DNA of 64,000 nucleotides from Rubrobacter aplysinae (GCF_001029505.1 NZ_LEKH01000003.1:124001-188000), one strand, 5' to 3'; positions 1 through 9,534 are shown, numbered from the stretch's first letter. Numbers and translations are program-made. The notes: generated by a model not told the origin, from the sequence alone.

Positions 1-557
1 TCCAGGGTACGCTCGCCGGTGGCCTTTACGCCGACGTCCTCGCGCCCGGCATCCCCGGCGGCGAACTCCGCCCCGCCCCGGATGAAGTCCGTCAGGAGGT
101 ACGCGTTCTCGCTGTCCGTCTCGGGGTCCATCGCCCGCAGCCAGGCGTACTCGAAGTCCCGGGCGGTGACGGGCTCGCCGTTGGACCACCGGACGCCCTC
201 GCGCAGGGTGAAGGTGTAGCGGAGCCGGTCGTCGCCGACCTCCACGCTCTCCGCCATACCGGGCACGGGCTCCCCACTCTCGTCCCGCCGGTACAGCCCC
301 TCTCCGACGTTACCGAGCACGGCGAGCGCGCTCTCCGAGCTGGCGGCGGGGTCCAGGCTAGAGATACCGCCCTGGAGCTGGTCGTTGAACTCGTCGTTAC
401 CGGGCCCGGAGACCTCGGCCTCGGGCTCCCCGGACAGCAGGCCGCAACCGGCGGGCAAGAGCAGCGCCGCCGCCAGCACCAGCGGCGCCAGTATCGCCGT
501 TAGCCTGGGCGGCCCGCCTCCCCCGCCCGGTTCTCCGGATCTTGCCTCGCAACGCAC
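1..557 (-). CDS. ABC transporter oligopeptide-binding lipoprotein (OppA/DppA type), C-terminus outside window
   Basis: Extracellular solute-binding protein of an oligopeptide ABC importer, family 5; only the N-terminal 185 residues are in the window. A GTG at 557 opens a signal sequence with a hydrophobic run ending in the lipobox LPAGC, so the mature protein should be lipid-anchored at a cysteine near residue 38. After it come segments typical of the family: GGISSLDPAAS, a GNVGEGLYRRD block and a YTFTLREGVRWSNGEPVTA block, then the FEYAWLRAMDPET segment. The reading frame stays open to base 1, so the gene is cut by the window edge. It is divergent from the acetyltransferase at 650, and the 92-base gap must hold both promoters. 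Family assignment is firm; the substrate could be a peptide or another small solute. Confidence 0.88.
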   Translation of the reverse strand, partial: MRCEARSGEPGGGGGPPRLTAILAPLVLAAALLLPAGCGLLSGEPEAEVSGPGNDEFNDQLQGGISSLDPAASSESALAVLGNVGEGLYRRDESGEPVPGMAESVEVGDDRLRYTFTLREGVRWSNGEPVTARDFEYAWLRAMDPETDSENAYLLTDFIRGGAEFAAGDAGREDVGVKATGERTL

Positions 558-649
558 CCGGGCAGTCTACCGCGAAGGCGACTTACACGGTATCTTGCCC
601 GGATGCTCGATCTCGGCTGCGTTAGAGACTCTATCCGCCAGGAGGGATA

Positions 650-1219
650 ATGCAAACACCGATCCTAAAAGACTTCCCGGACGAGCTCGAGACAGATCGG
701 CTCATCATAAGGTCCCCCATGCCCGGCGACGGCGAGGAGAAACGCCGGGCCGTCTCCGAGTCGCTGCCGAGCCTTGGCCCGTGGCTCCACTGGGCGCGAC
801 GAGAGCCGGGGCCGGAACAGGCCGAGGAGGAGGTCCGGCGGGCGAGGGTAGCCTTTGTGGAACGCACCGACCTCCAGATGCTGCTGTTTCACCGGCAGAG
901 CGGCGAGCTCGTCGGGGGCAGCGGCCTGCACCGCATCGAGTGGGAGATCCCGAAGTTCGAGATCGGGTACTGGTGCCGCGGCCGATTCGAGGGCCGGGGC
1001 TACATCACCGAGGCGGTGCGCGGCATAGCCGGGTTCGCCGCGGCGTACCTGGACGCGAGACGGCTGGAGATCCGCTGCGACGCCCGAAACCTCCGCAGCG
1101 CCCGCGTAGCCGAGAGCGCGGGCTTCGAGCTGGAGGCCCGGCTAAGAGACGCCGGCCTCACACCGGACGGGAGCATCGGGGAGATCCTGATCTACTCCCG
1201 CTTCCCCCGTTCTCCCTGA
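650..1219 (+). CDS. GNAT acetyltransferase, RimJ/RimL-like
   Basis: Acetyl-CoA-dependent N-acetyltransferase of the GNAT_3 (RimJ/RimL) type, 189 aa, a normal length. The N-terminal LETDRLIIRSP strand is the family signature, followed by the substrate-side helices and the FEIGYWCRGRFEGRGYITEAV block, which corresponds to motif A that binds the pyrophosphate of acetyl-CoA. The late RCDARNLRSARVAESAGFELEA stretch is the typical motif B. The ATG at 650 has a strong upstream AGGAGGG, which decides the start. In this family substrates range from ribosomal proteins to antibiotics and small metabolites; nothing here identifies the acceptor. It faces away from the transporter lipoprotein and is convergent with the sigma operon. 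Confidence 0.85.
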   Translation: MQTPILKDFPDELETDRLIIRSPMPGDGEEKRRAVSESLPSLGPWLHWARREPGPEQAEEEVRRARVAFVERTDLQMLLFHRQSGELVGGSGLHRIEWEIPKFEIGYWCRGRFEGRGYITEAVRGIAGFAAAYLDARRLEIRCDARNLRSARVAESAGFELEARLRDAGLTPDGSIGEILIYSRFPRSP

Positions 1220-1241
1220 TCCCCGGCGTGGCTCCGGCAGG

Positions 1242-2240
1242 CTACCTCGCGGACACGCCGGACGCACCGGCCACGCCGGAGCCCCATCCGCCACCGCCCA
1301 TCAGGCGCTCCAGGGTGGCGGCAATGGCCGCGCCCGTCCCGAGCAGGGCGAGCAGGAAGAGTGCGACCGGGCCGACCACGGGCACAAGGTACAGCACCGA
1401 GATCGCGAACGCCCCGACCGCGGAGGCCAGGGCCTCGCCGCCCCGGTGACTGCCCGTGACAAGGAGCAGCCCGCGCCCGGCGGAGTACGCCGACACCAGA
1501 GCCCCGAAGACGATCAGCGCCAGATAGGCCGGCACCGAGAGCAACAGCAGCGGGGCCCCAACCAGGGTCACGGCGAGCAGCCCCGACAGCAGGGCCACCG
1601 CCGGCAGCGAGGCCACGCCGAGCAGCGCCGAGCGTCCGGGGTAGCGTTTCAGGCTCCGGGCCGAGGCCGTGAGCGGGCGGCGGGCCAGCACCGAGAGCAG
1701 CATGGCGGCGGCGCAGAACCCCAGCGTGGTCAGCAGCCAGAGGGTGATGTTGGCGAAGGCCTCGCTGCCACTCACCACGGGAGAGCCCCCCGACATCATG
1801 CCGTATCGCCTCTCGCCCTCCACCACGGCGGCCGCGCTTATGTCGGCGTTGCCGTTGCCGAGAGAGAGGTCCTCCCCGACGCGCGCCTGGGGCCCGAGTC
1901 GTACGGCGCCGTGGCCCACGTCCACCGAGCCCTTTACGGGCGCGTTCACGTACACGTTGCCGAACCCCGTCTGCACGTCCCCCTCGACCGGTCCCCTTAC
2001 TACCACGTCTCCAAAGGCGCACCGGACGTCACCGTAGACATAGCCTTCTACATAGACGTCGCCGAAGACGGTGTGGGCCTCGGTGGGTACGGCGCCGCGC
2101 GGAACCTCGATATCCCCCATCATGGTGCTCTCGAGAGCCAGGGCCGGGCGGGCGGAGACCAGAGAGAGCGCGGCGGCCGCTAACAGCCCCAGAAACATGG
2201 TCCAGGTGTTGAGAGAGTTGGGGAGCCGGGCCGCGCTCAT
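1242..2240 (-). CDS. membrane protein with bactofilin-like beta-helical N-domain (sigma operon third gene)
   Basis: Predicted exported/membrane protein of 332 aa. A signal peptide-like segment (TMFLGLLAAAALSLVSARPALA) is followed at about residues 40-140 by short repeated strands of the form GDVYVEGYVYGDV, GDVVVRGPVEGDV and GNVYVNAPVKGSV, which resemble the right-handed beta-helix of bactofilin/DUF583 proteins. The second half carries about four to five hydrophobic helices and ends in a Gly-rich tail. The ATG at 2240 overlaps the anti-sigma stop by four bases (ATGA), so I prefer it to the longer reading from 2261. Its place as third gene after sigma and anti-sigma suggests an envelope-stress or surface-structure output or sensor partner; that role is inference. 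Confidence 0.72.
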   Translation of the reverse strand: MSAARLPNSLNTWTMFLGLLAAAALSLVSARPALALESTMMGDIEVPRGAVPTEAHTVFGDVYVEGYVYGDVRCAFGDVVVRGPVEGDVQTGFGNVYVNAPVKGSVDVGHGAVRLGPQARVGEDLSLGNGNADISAAAVVEGERRYGMMSGGSPVVSGSEAFANITLWLLTTLGFCAAAMLLSVLARRPLTASARSLKRYPGRSALLGVASLPAVALLSGLLAVTLVGAPLLLLSVPAYLALIVFGALVSAYSAGRGLLLVTGSHRGGEALASAVGAFAISVLYLVPVVGPVALFLLALLGTGAAIAATLERLMGGGGWGSGVAGASGVSAR

Positions 2241-2821
2241 GCCCCTCGCGGTCGCCACCACCGGGCGACCGCGAGGAGCGTCACCGCTATGAGGGCGTCC
2301 GCGAGGGTGCCCACGATCAGGGCCACGAGCACGGTCCCTCCGGAGACGGCGAATATTATCCCGGTGGCGTCCGAAAGGCCGGAGGTAAGACCCCAGCAGG
2401 CGGCCATGAGATCGTTGAGGAAGGTGATCGGCCCCACCGAGCGCAGGGAGAGCGAGAAGAGCGCCGCCGCGAGCAGCGCCGCCGCCCCCACGCCCCAGAC
2501 GGCCCGCGTGGCGGCGGAACGGGTGGGTATCGCCATCGCCACCGAGGATGCGGTCCCCGGACGCCGCTCACCCGGCCGCCGGCCGGACGCGCTACCGGCC
2601 CTCCCGGAGCCTTTCTCGCCATCCTTGCCGGACCCCGAGAGGGCGGCCGTAAGGCTATTCTCACGACGGTACGCCTCCCGGCACCCCGCGCAGACCCGCA
2701 GGTGGGAGATCACCTCGCGCTCGTGAGCGGGCTCCAGAGAGCCTTCGCAGAGGTCGAAGATCTCCTCCGCGTTGCGGCACCGGGAGCCGCTACCCTCGCT
2801 CCCCGACTTGGGCGGGCTCAA
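2237..2821 (-). CDS. anti-sigma factor with zinc-finger (zf-HC2) and transmembrane segments
   Basis: Likely membrane-bound anti-sigma factor of 194 aa controlling the sigma factor just upstream. The cytoplasmic N-terminus carries the ZAS/zf-HC2 pattern: residues about 17-50 contain an early cysteine and the HLRVCAGC motif (HxxxCxxC), which binds Zn and clamps the sigma factor in this family. A basic, Gly/Ser-rich linker follows, then two hydrophobic stretches (VWGVGAAALLAAALFSLSL and a second one near VSGGTVLVALIVGTLADALI), placing the C-terminus in the membrane. The start is a TTG that overlaps the sigma stop (TTGA), and its stop overlaps the next gene (ATGA), so all three are translationally coupled. 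The released signal is unknown. Confidence 0.85.
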   Translation of the reverse strand: MSPPKSGSEGSGSRCRNAEEIFDLCEGSLEPAHEREVISHLRVCAGCREAYRRENSLTAALSGSGKDGEKGSGRAGSASGRRPGERRPGTASSVAMAIPTRSAATRAVWGVGAAALLAAALFSLSLRSVGPITFLNDLMAACWGLTSGLSDATGIIFAVSGGTVLVALIVGTLADALIAVTLLAVARWWRPRGA

Positions 2822-3483
2822 GACTCCGCCTCGACGGCGGCCGGACCGTCATTTCTCTCGTTTCTCTCGTTTCTCTCGTCGTCCAGGGAGTCCCCGATGA
2901 CCCGGGCCAGCATCTGGCGGGCCCGGAAGAGCCGGCTCTTGATGGCCGGGATGGATATCTCCATTACCTCCGAGATCTCGGCGTAGCTCATCTCCTCGTT
3001 GTAGCGGAGGATCATGGGCACCCCGTAGGTCTGTGGCAGGGAGGATATGGCTTCTTGCAGGGTCCGGGAGCGGTCGGCTTCGACCGCGGCGGTTTCGGGG
3101 CCGCCCGTAACGTGGGCGTGTATCTCGGGGTTGAACTCGACCTGATCCCGGCGGCGGCGCAGGGTATCCACGCCGAGGTTGTTGGCTATGGCGAGCAGCC
3201 AGGTCTTGAACCGGTACTCCGGGTTGAAGGTGTCCAACTTGTCGTAGGCCTTGAGGAAGGTCTCCTGCACCAGGTCGTCCACCGCCGCCTCTCTGCCGGC
3301 GTAGGTGTACAGCACGTGCCCCACCAGCCGCTCGTACCGGCTCACCAGCTCCTCGTAGGAGCGCAGGTCACCGGCGAGCGTCCTCGCGGCCAACTCGTTA
3401 TCCTCCAGCCCTTCGCGGCGCACCGAGAGGCGCTTGAGACGCTCCCGCCAACCACCGAGGGCCACCGTAGACGTATATTCCAT
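2818..3483 (-). CDS. RNA polymerase sigma factor, ECF (group 4) type
   Basis: Sigma-70 family factor of 221 aa from the ATG at 3483. Region 2 is visible at about residues 28-100 (SYEELVSRYERLVGHVLYTY, then DDLVQETFLKAYDKLDTF and FKTWLLAIANNLGVDTLRRRR), and region 4 at about 130-190 (SSLPQTYGVPMILRYNEEMSYAEISEVMEISIPAIKSRLFRARQML), with no region 1 or 3, which defines ECF factors. The C-terminus is an acidic tail containing a NER tandem repeat. It heads a coupled operon with an anti-sigma factor and a membrane protein. A longer reading exists from 3546 but would start upstream of the -10 element at 3493-3498. Promoter specificity is not readable from the protein alone. Confidence 0.9.
   Translation of the reverse strand: MEYTSTVALGGWRERLKRLSVRREGLEDNELAARTLAGDLRSYEELVSRYERLVGHVLYTYAGREAAVDDLVQETFLKAYDKLDTFNPEYRFKTWLLAIANNLGVDTLRRRRDQVEFNPEIHAHVTGGPETAAVEADRSRTLQEAISSLPQTYGVPMILRYNEEMSYAEISEVMEISIPAIKSRLFRARQMLARVIGDSLDDERNERNERNDGPAAVEAES
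2852..2878. repeat. three tandem copies of a 9-mer in the sigma factor 3' end
   Basis: The unit TTTCTCTCG is repeated exactly three times and is in frame, giving (D)ERNERNERND in the sigma factor tail on the minus strand. Because the unit is a multiple of three, copy-number change would keep the frame and the coupled anti-sigma start. Confidence 0.95.
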
Positions 3484-3492
3484 GCTGCCCCA

Positions 3493-3535
3493 AGTATACG
3501 CTCCCGGGCAACTGAGGTTTCTAACTGAGGTTTCT
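3493..3535 (-). promoter_or_regulatory. sigma operon promoter with duplicated 13-bp upstream element
   Basis: On the minus strand a TATACT hexamer (3498-3493) lies 9 bases upstream of the sigma ATG, so transcription would begin within a few bases of the start codon. Upstream, the 13-mer AACTGAGGTTTCT (plus-strand reading) occurs twice in tandem at 3510-3522 and 3523-3535. Each copy contains GAAACC on the minus strand; the nearer copy is 17 bases from TATACT. GAAACC resembles the GGAAC-type -35 element of many ECF factors, so autoregulation is likely but inferred. Confidence 0.55.
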
Positions 3536-3672
3536 AAAGCTCCCAAACACTTTCAAACACATTCCAGAGCCGCCCGGTAAGCGCCGGCTTTCCAAGCCCC
3601 AGGTTATACTCTCGCGGATCATGCGCCACGCTCCTCTCTTCTCCGACGCTTCTGGCCCCGGTCTCTCTCCAC

Positions 3673-4635
3673 GTGCCAGAAGGTAGGCGCTTCGCGGCGG
3701 CCTTTAAGTGGACGCGGCCGTACCTGGGACCGTTTCTGGTGGTCCTCGTGGCGGTATTCGTGGGGCTTGCGCTGTACGGTAGCTGGAGCGAGGTCCGCGG
3801 CTACGATTGGCGCTTCAACCCGGCCTACCTCGCGTTGTCCGGGGTCCTGATCGGGCTCTACTACCTGCAGCAGTGGGGTGGCTGGAGGCTGGTGATGCGC
3901 TCCTTCGGGGACCCGCTGGATCGGGCGGATTCCATGCACATCTGGTACTCGACCATTCTGGGGCGGTATGTTCCGGGCAGCGTCGCGATGGTGGCCGGCC
4001 GAATTAGCCTGTGCCGGAGGCGGGGCATACCGGCCTCCACGACCTTCGCGAGCATCGTGTACGAGAACGCCCTGATCCTGATCACGGCCCTCCTCATTAC
4101 CGTCGTCTGCGTCCCCTTCTGGCCCGCCTTCCGCCACACGGAGTACACGCTGTTCCTGGCCGCGCTCGTCCCGGTCTGTCTGGCACTCTTGCACCCGGCC
4201 GTTTTCGGGCGGCTGGCCAACCGGCTACTCCTCAAGCTGGGCCGGCCCCGGCTGGAGGCGACGCTCTCGTACGGGCGGGTGCTCGCCCTCATCCCCTACT
4301 ACCTGATGGGCTGGGCCCTGCTCGGCCTCGGGTTCGCGGCGCTGGCCGCCTCCGTGGCCCGGGTCGGTGCCGGGGATCTCGCACTGCTCGTCGGGGGTTA
4401 CGCTTTCGCCTGGGAGGTAGGCTTCCTCTCGGTCGTGGTCCCGAGCGGCATAGGCGTGAAGGAGGGTATGCTGACCGCGATCTCGGCCCTGGCGTTTCCG
4501 CTCCCGGTGGCCGTCGCCCTGGCCGCGCTCTCCAGGCTGTGGCAGACGCTGGCGGAGCTAACGGCGGCGGGCCTGGCCTGGGCCTTTGCCAGACGCAGAG
4601 CCCGCAAGGCCAACCCGCGTGGTAGGCCAAAGTAG
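3673..4635 (+). CDS. lysylphosphatidylglycerol synthase-like flippase-domain membrane protein (UPF0104)
   Basis: Integral membrane protein of 320 aa with about eight hydrophobic helices, resembling the LPG_synthase_TM/UPF0104 family (the flippase half of MprF, also found as stand-alone proteins next to glycosyltransferases). The family-like features are QQWGGWRLVMRSFG in the second loop, the YSTILGRYVPGSVAMVAGRISLCRRRGI block with its conserved GRYVPG, and the late VVPSGIGVKEGMLTAI segment with PSGIGVKEG. The start is a GTG at 3673 without a clear ribosome-binding site; a slightly longer N-terminus cannot be excluded. The C-terminus is very basic. The lipid or polyprenyl substrate is not known. 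It is convergent with the Crp-like gene across a shared hairpin. Confidence 0.82.
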   Translation: MPEGRRFAAAFKWTRPYLGPFLVVLVAVFVGLALYGSWSEVRGYDWRFNPAYLALSGVLIGLYYLQQWGGWRLVMRSFGDPLDRADSMHIWYSTILGRYVPGSVAMVAGRISLCRRRGIPASTTFASIVYENALILITALLITVVCVPFWPAFRHTEYTLFLAALVPVCLALLHPAVFGRLANRLLLKLGRPRLEATLSYGRVLALIPYYLMGWALLGLGFAALAASVARVGAGDLALLVGGYAFAWEVGFLSVVVPSGIGVKEGMLTAISALAFPLPVAVALAALSRLWQTLAELTAAGLAWAFARRRARKANPRGRPK

Positions 4636-4636
4636 A

Positions 4637-4689
4637 GGGTTTTACAGGAGTTAGCCCGGCACACCGGCACGAGCTAGACCCTGTAACCC
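4637..4689. terminator. bidirectional hairpin between convergent genes
   Basis: GGGTTTTACAGG at 4637-4648 pairs with CCTGTAACCC at 4680-4689 (two-base bulge), with smaller internal pairings (TAGC/GCTA, CCGG/CCGG). It fills the space between the stop of the flippase-like gene and the stop of the Crp-like gene. No long T-run follows on either strand. Confidence 0.5.
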
Positions 4690-4693
4690 CTGG

Positions 4694-5425
4694 TTAGAGC
4701 CTGGCCTGCCCGTCTATGGAGAGCCCGGAGGGTCCGTTGGAGTAGTCCACGAGAGCGTCCCGGTCGCGGATGACTATCTTGTGGCTCTGCACCTCGATGT
4801 AGCCCTCGCGCTGGAGCTCGCTCATCACCTTCGACACCGCCTCCCGGGTGGAGGCGATCATATTCGCGAGATCCTGATGGGTAAGCCGGACGTCGAGCAG
4901 GGTCCCGGAGCCGTTGTTCTGCTCGCCGAAACGGTCGGAGAGGTTCAGGAGCAGCGTGGCGAGCCTGGTGGACACCTCGCGGTGCAAAAGGCTCTCTATA
5001 ACCTCGTCCGACTGGCGCAGGCGCTCCGACAGCGACGAGAATAGCTTCATGGCGAAATCCGGCTGGCGCTTGAGCACCATCTCCAGCGCGGACTTCTGCA
5101 CGCTGGCCACCTCCACCTCGGTCACCGCCTCGGCGAACACGTCCTGCCAGCGGCCCTCGACCATGCTCAACTTGCCAAAGATGCCATCTCCCTTGAGCAG
5201 GGCGGTCGTGGCCTCCTTGTAGTCGCCGTACATCTTGTACAGCCGGATCGTGCCCGAGAGCAGGAAGTAAAGCTGATCGTCGGGGTCTCCGGGCGTAAAG
5301 ATGGTGTCCTTGGGCTTGAAACGCCTCTCTACCACACGGACGCCGGCGCTCTCGAAATCCGTTATATCGAAGCCGTTTGGGGCGCTGGTGGCGGCAAAAC
5401 CCCCGGTGTCGTGCCTGGTGAGCAT
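4694..5425 (-). CDS. Crp/Fnr family transcriptional regulator
   Basis: Cyclic-nucleotide-binding-fold regulator of 243 aa. The N-terminal double-stranded beta-helix spans about residues 25-140 (RRFKPKDTIFTPGDPDDQLYFLLSGTIRLYK, GDGIFGKLSM), then a dimerisation helix, then a winged helix at about 165-235 with RLTHQDLANMIASTREAVSKVMSELQREGYI. The cNMP phosphate-binding signature (GE...RxA) is replaced here by GDGIFGKLSMVEGRWQDVF, so cAMP binding is not assured. No Fnr-type cysteine set is present. The ATG at 5425 has AAGGTG nine bases upstream; the GTG at 5437 would place this site inside the gene, so I use 5425. A perfect TATAAT lies upstream. Target genes are unknown. Confidence 0.88.
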   Translation of the reverse strand: MLTRHDTGGFAATSAPNGFDITDFESAGVRVVERRFKPKDTIFTPGDPDDQLYFLLSGTIRLYKMYGDYKEATTALLKGDGIFGKLSMVEGRWQDVFAEAVTEVEVASVQKSALEMVLKRQPDFAMKLFSSLSERLRQSDEVIESLLHREVSTRLATLLLNLSDRFGEQNNGSGTLLDVRLTHQDLANMIASTREAVSKVMSELQREGYIEVQSHKIVIRDRDALVDYSNGPSGLSIDGQARL

Positions 5426-5508
5426 TAAGCAGTTCACCTTTCTTGCTCGGTTCCCCTACGATGCCGCCGCTCACGGTAGAGCATGGCGGATCTCTCTGAT
5501 GTGGGTGC

Positions 5509-5528
5509 ATTATACCCGAATGGGCATA
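5509..5528 (-). promoter_or_regulatory. promoter -10 (TATAAT) with overlapping inverted repeat, upstream of the Crp-like gene
   Basis: The minus strand has an exact TATAAT at 5514-5509, about 84 bases upstream of the Crp-like start. The plus-strand sequence TATACCCGAATGGGCATA (5511-5528) is an inverted repeat (TATxCCC-GAAT-GGGxATA) that overlaps this -10. Such a position fits repression by a dimeric regulator, perhaps autoregulation; the binding protein is not shown. A -35 (TTGATG) is present but at only 14 bases. Confidence 0.55.
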
Positions 5529-5618
5529 CATCAAGACATGCCCGGCCGATTATCTTGTGAAGCGCGCTACCAACCCTCCGGCAAGGGCTCCTCTACGGCA
5601 GGGGGTTGTGGCGGGAGA

Positions 5619-6239
5619 TCAGGCCGCGCTGCGATTCCACAGGAGCTCTACGCCCTCGCGCTTGGCGAAAAACAGCAGATCGTCGCGCAGGCTCCCGATG
5701 TCCCGGTCGTACACGGAGAGCAGACAGAACCCGCTGTGCCGGTAGGCCCACACGAACGGCGCGGGGTCCCCGATCACGCGGCTCGTGGTCGAGAGGTTCC
5801 AGGCGTCCACCAACTCTATCTGGGAGCCCGCGAGGTCCAGCACGACCCGCCATCCCTCGTCCGTGGGTACCTCGAAGTAACCGGGCAGGCTGCCGGAGCC
5901 GAGCATCGTCTGCGCAAGATCCCGGGCAAAGGCCCGCTTGTGCTCCTCCACTCCCCAGAGATACTCCGCGTCGTCAACCCGGCGGGCGGCCTCCGGCGTG
6001 TAGACCCTGTCCCGGACCACCGGCATCCCTTCCGGCGGGTAGAACCCGATAAACGGAACCGGCGACCGCCACAGGTGCTGCACCACCCCGAGCGTCACGT
6101 TCCGCCGGGCTTCGGGGCTGCCAGCCGTCTCTGCGTACCGTACGTTACTGAGGCGCATGTGTCGGGGTTCCCAGGGGCTCGGCTCTCCGACCCCCCGGAC
6201 CTTCCTCCGGCGCTTGGTTATCTTCCCTATACCTTCCAC
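5619..6239 (-). CDS. hypothetical protein, 206 aa
   Basis: I do not recognise this protein. It is predicted to be soluble, with no signal peptide, no long hydrophobic helix and no metal-binding cluster. The N-terminal 27 residues are very basic (KITKRRRKVRG) and may not be translated, because an ATG at 6158 (MRLSNVRY) is an alternative start. The middle has a run of aromatic and charged residues (DAEYLWGVEEHKRAFARDL) and the C-terminus reads as alternating strands (WRVVLDLAGSQIELVDAW, FCLLSVYDRDIG). Codon use and the absence of a competing frame support it as a real gene. It lies between the Crp-like gene and the zinc protease, same strand, with sizeable gaps on both sides. Confidence 0.6.
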   Translation of the reverse strand: MEGIGKITKRRRKVRGVGEPSPWEPRHMRLSNVRYAETAGSPEARRNVTLGVVQHLWRSPVPFIGFYPPEGMPVVRDRVYTPEAARRVDDAEYLWGVEEHKRAFARDLAQTMLGSGSLPGYFEVPTDEGWRVVLDLAGSQIELVDAWNLSTTSRVIGDPAPFVWAYRHSGFCLLSVYDRDIGSLRDDLLFFAKREGVELLWNRSAA

Positions 6240-6409
6240 AACAGGGGCATTTTAGCATCAGAATCCGCGTTCAATTCCGTGATACTGGCCGCTAAAACCG
6301 CTAAAAAACGGGCGGGACGCGTGAGCGCCCCGCCCGGGAGGATTTATCCGTTTGTCGCCGGAGCCGTCCGGCGAAGCCTCACACTATTGGTGAGACGTTG
6401 GCGAGACGC

Positions 6410-7150
6410 CTACTGGCGGGAGGCCAGCAGGAGCCACACCAGCATTAGCAGCGAGGTCAGCGCGGCCGCGATGTAGGTAAAGGCCGCCGCCGAGAGCACC
6501 CGCTTGGTGCCGCCGGCCTCCTTGCGCGAGAGAAAGCCGTAGCTCGTGAGCTGCCCGTAGGCCCGGGTCGAGGCGTTGATCTCGACCGGCAGCGTCACCA
6601 CGTGGAACAGCAGCACCCCGGCGAAGACCAGCGCCGCGATCTCGATGAAGAACGGCGAGATCAGGACGCCCATGAACAGCAGCGGCATGAAGAGCTGCTG
6701 CGAGAAGTTGGCCACCGGCACCAGCCCGGAGCGCAGCTTCATCGGCAGGTACCCGGATGAGTCCTGTACGGCGTGACCGACCTCATGTGCCGCGACACTC
6801 ACCCCGGCGATGGAGGGCTTGTTGAAGTTGTCCTCCGAGAGCCGGACCACCTTCGAGCGGGGGTCATAGTGGTCGGTTAGCTGGCCCGCGACCGGCTCCA
6901 CCTTTACGTCGGTCAGCCCGTTGCGGTCCAGGATACTCCGCGCCACCTGCGCGCCGGTCATACCCGAGGCGCTCATCTCCTGTGAGTGCTTGGAGTAGGA
7001 CCGCTTGACCCACATGCTCGCGAGCCCGGAGATAACGAGCCCGGCGATCATTACCATTATATAGCCGAAACCTATGCCGCCTAGAAAATCCAAACCGCCT
7101 CCTCCGTGAGACTTTGCAAAGCTACTTTTGAAACCTTTCTGGCTAGACAC
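6410..7150 (-). CDS. membrane zinc metallopeptidase, YugP-like (Zn_peptidase_2)
   Basis: Membrane-embedded neutral zinc protease of the YugP family, 246 aa. The catalytic HExxH motif is clear as AAHEVGHAVQ at about residue 121, with the family-typical DHYDPRSKVVRLSEDNF block just before it and KLRSGLVPVANFSQQ after it. Hydrophobic helices flank it: one near the N-terminus (GYIMVMIAGLVISGLASMWV), two in the centre (LFMPLLFMGVLISPFFIEIAALVFAGVLLFHVVTLPVEINAS) and one at the C-terminus. The downstream EINASTRAYGQL carries a likely third zinc ligand. The start is a GTG at 7150. Substrates of this family are not known; a housekeeping role in membrane protein turnover is inferred. Its leader is unusually rich in hairpins. 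Confidence 0.85.
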   Translation of the reverse strand: MSSQKGFKSSFAKSHGGGGLDFLGGIGFGYIMVMIAGLVISGLASMWVKRSYSKHSQEMSASGMTGAQVARSILDRNGLTDVKVEPVAGQLTDHYDPRSKVVRLSEDNFNKPSIAGVSVAAHEVGHAVQDSSGYLPMKLRSGLVPVANFSQQLFMPLLFMGVLISPFFIEIAALVFAGVLLFHVVTLPVEINASTRAYGQLTSYGFLSRKEAGGTKRVLSAAAFTYIAAALTSLLMLVWLLLASRQ

Positions 7151-7216
7151 ATTCTACTATAGGCTCCTACGACCGGAGCCCGAAAAAGTTCCCGAGAAGT
7201 CCCAAAAGTAACCATT

Positions 7217-7389
7217 CTCACCCCGGGCGAAGTGGCTGGAAACGCCCGGCAATCTACGAAACACGAGAGCGTGAAGAGGGTCCGCGAACGCGGGATTAGA
7301 GACCAGCGTCTCCCACGTCTACGGCGCGCCCGGCCCCTCCCCAGTCACGGGCCGCGGTGAAGCGGCGTCGAGCCGGGAGAGGGGCCGGG
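7217..7389. other. hairpin-rich intergenic segment between acsA and the YugP-like gene
   Basis: Within a 285-base gap several perfect inverted repeats follow one another: CGGGCG/CGCCCG (around 7217-7240), CCGCG-AA-CGCGG (around 7288-7300), GAGAC/GTCTC (around 7302-7315) and an 11-bp pair CCCGGCCCCTC (7329-7339) with GAGGGGCCGGG (7379-7389). The last pair lies just past the acsA stop on the minus strand and could end that transcript, though no T-run follows. The remainder would be leader RNA of the protease gene. I could not match it to a known riboswitch or RNA family. Confidence 0.45.
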
Positions 7390-7435
7390 ACTTACTTTAT
7401 TCTTGCTTGCCTTCGTCTACCTTTGCGTTACCGCG

Positions 7436-9364
<1,929 letters not shown>

Positions 9365-9534
9365 GGCTCTCCTCTCTTTCCCTTGAAATACTTCCCCGAC
9401 CCCGCTGTACCCGCGCCGCGTAACGTCTCTAACTTCTCCCCCGCGACGCTGCGGGCGGCCATCAGGGACCATCGTAAGACCGGCGGCCACGGCGGGTTCC
9501 CCTGTACCGCCAGCCGCCCGGCTGAACGCTCCCA

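Noticed and set aside
385-1449. 354-aa open frame on the plus strand across the GNAT gene region
   Set aside because: It overlaps two well-supported genes and has low-complexity Pro/Arg/Gly content typical of a shadow frame in high-GC DNA.
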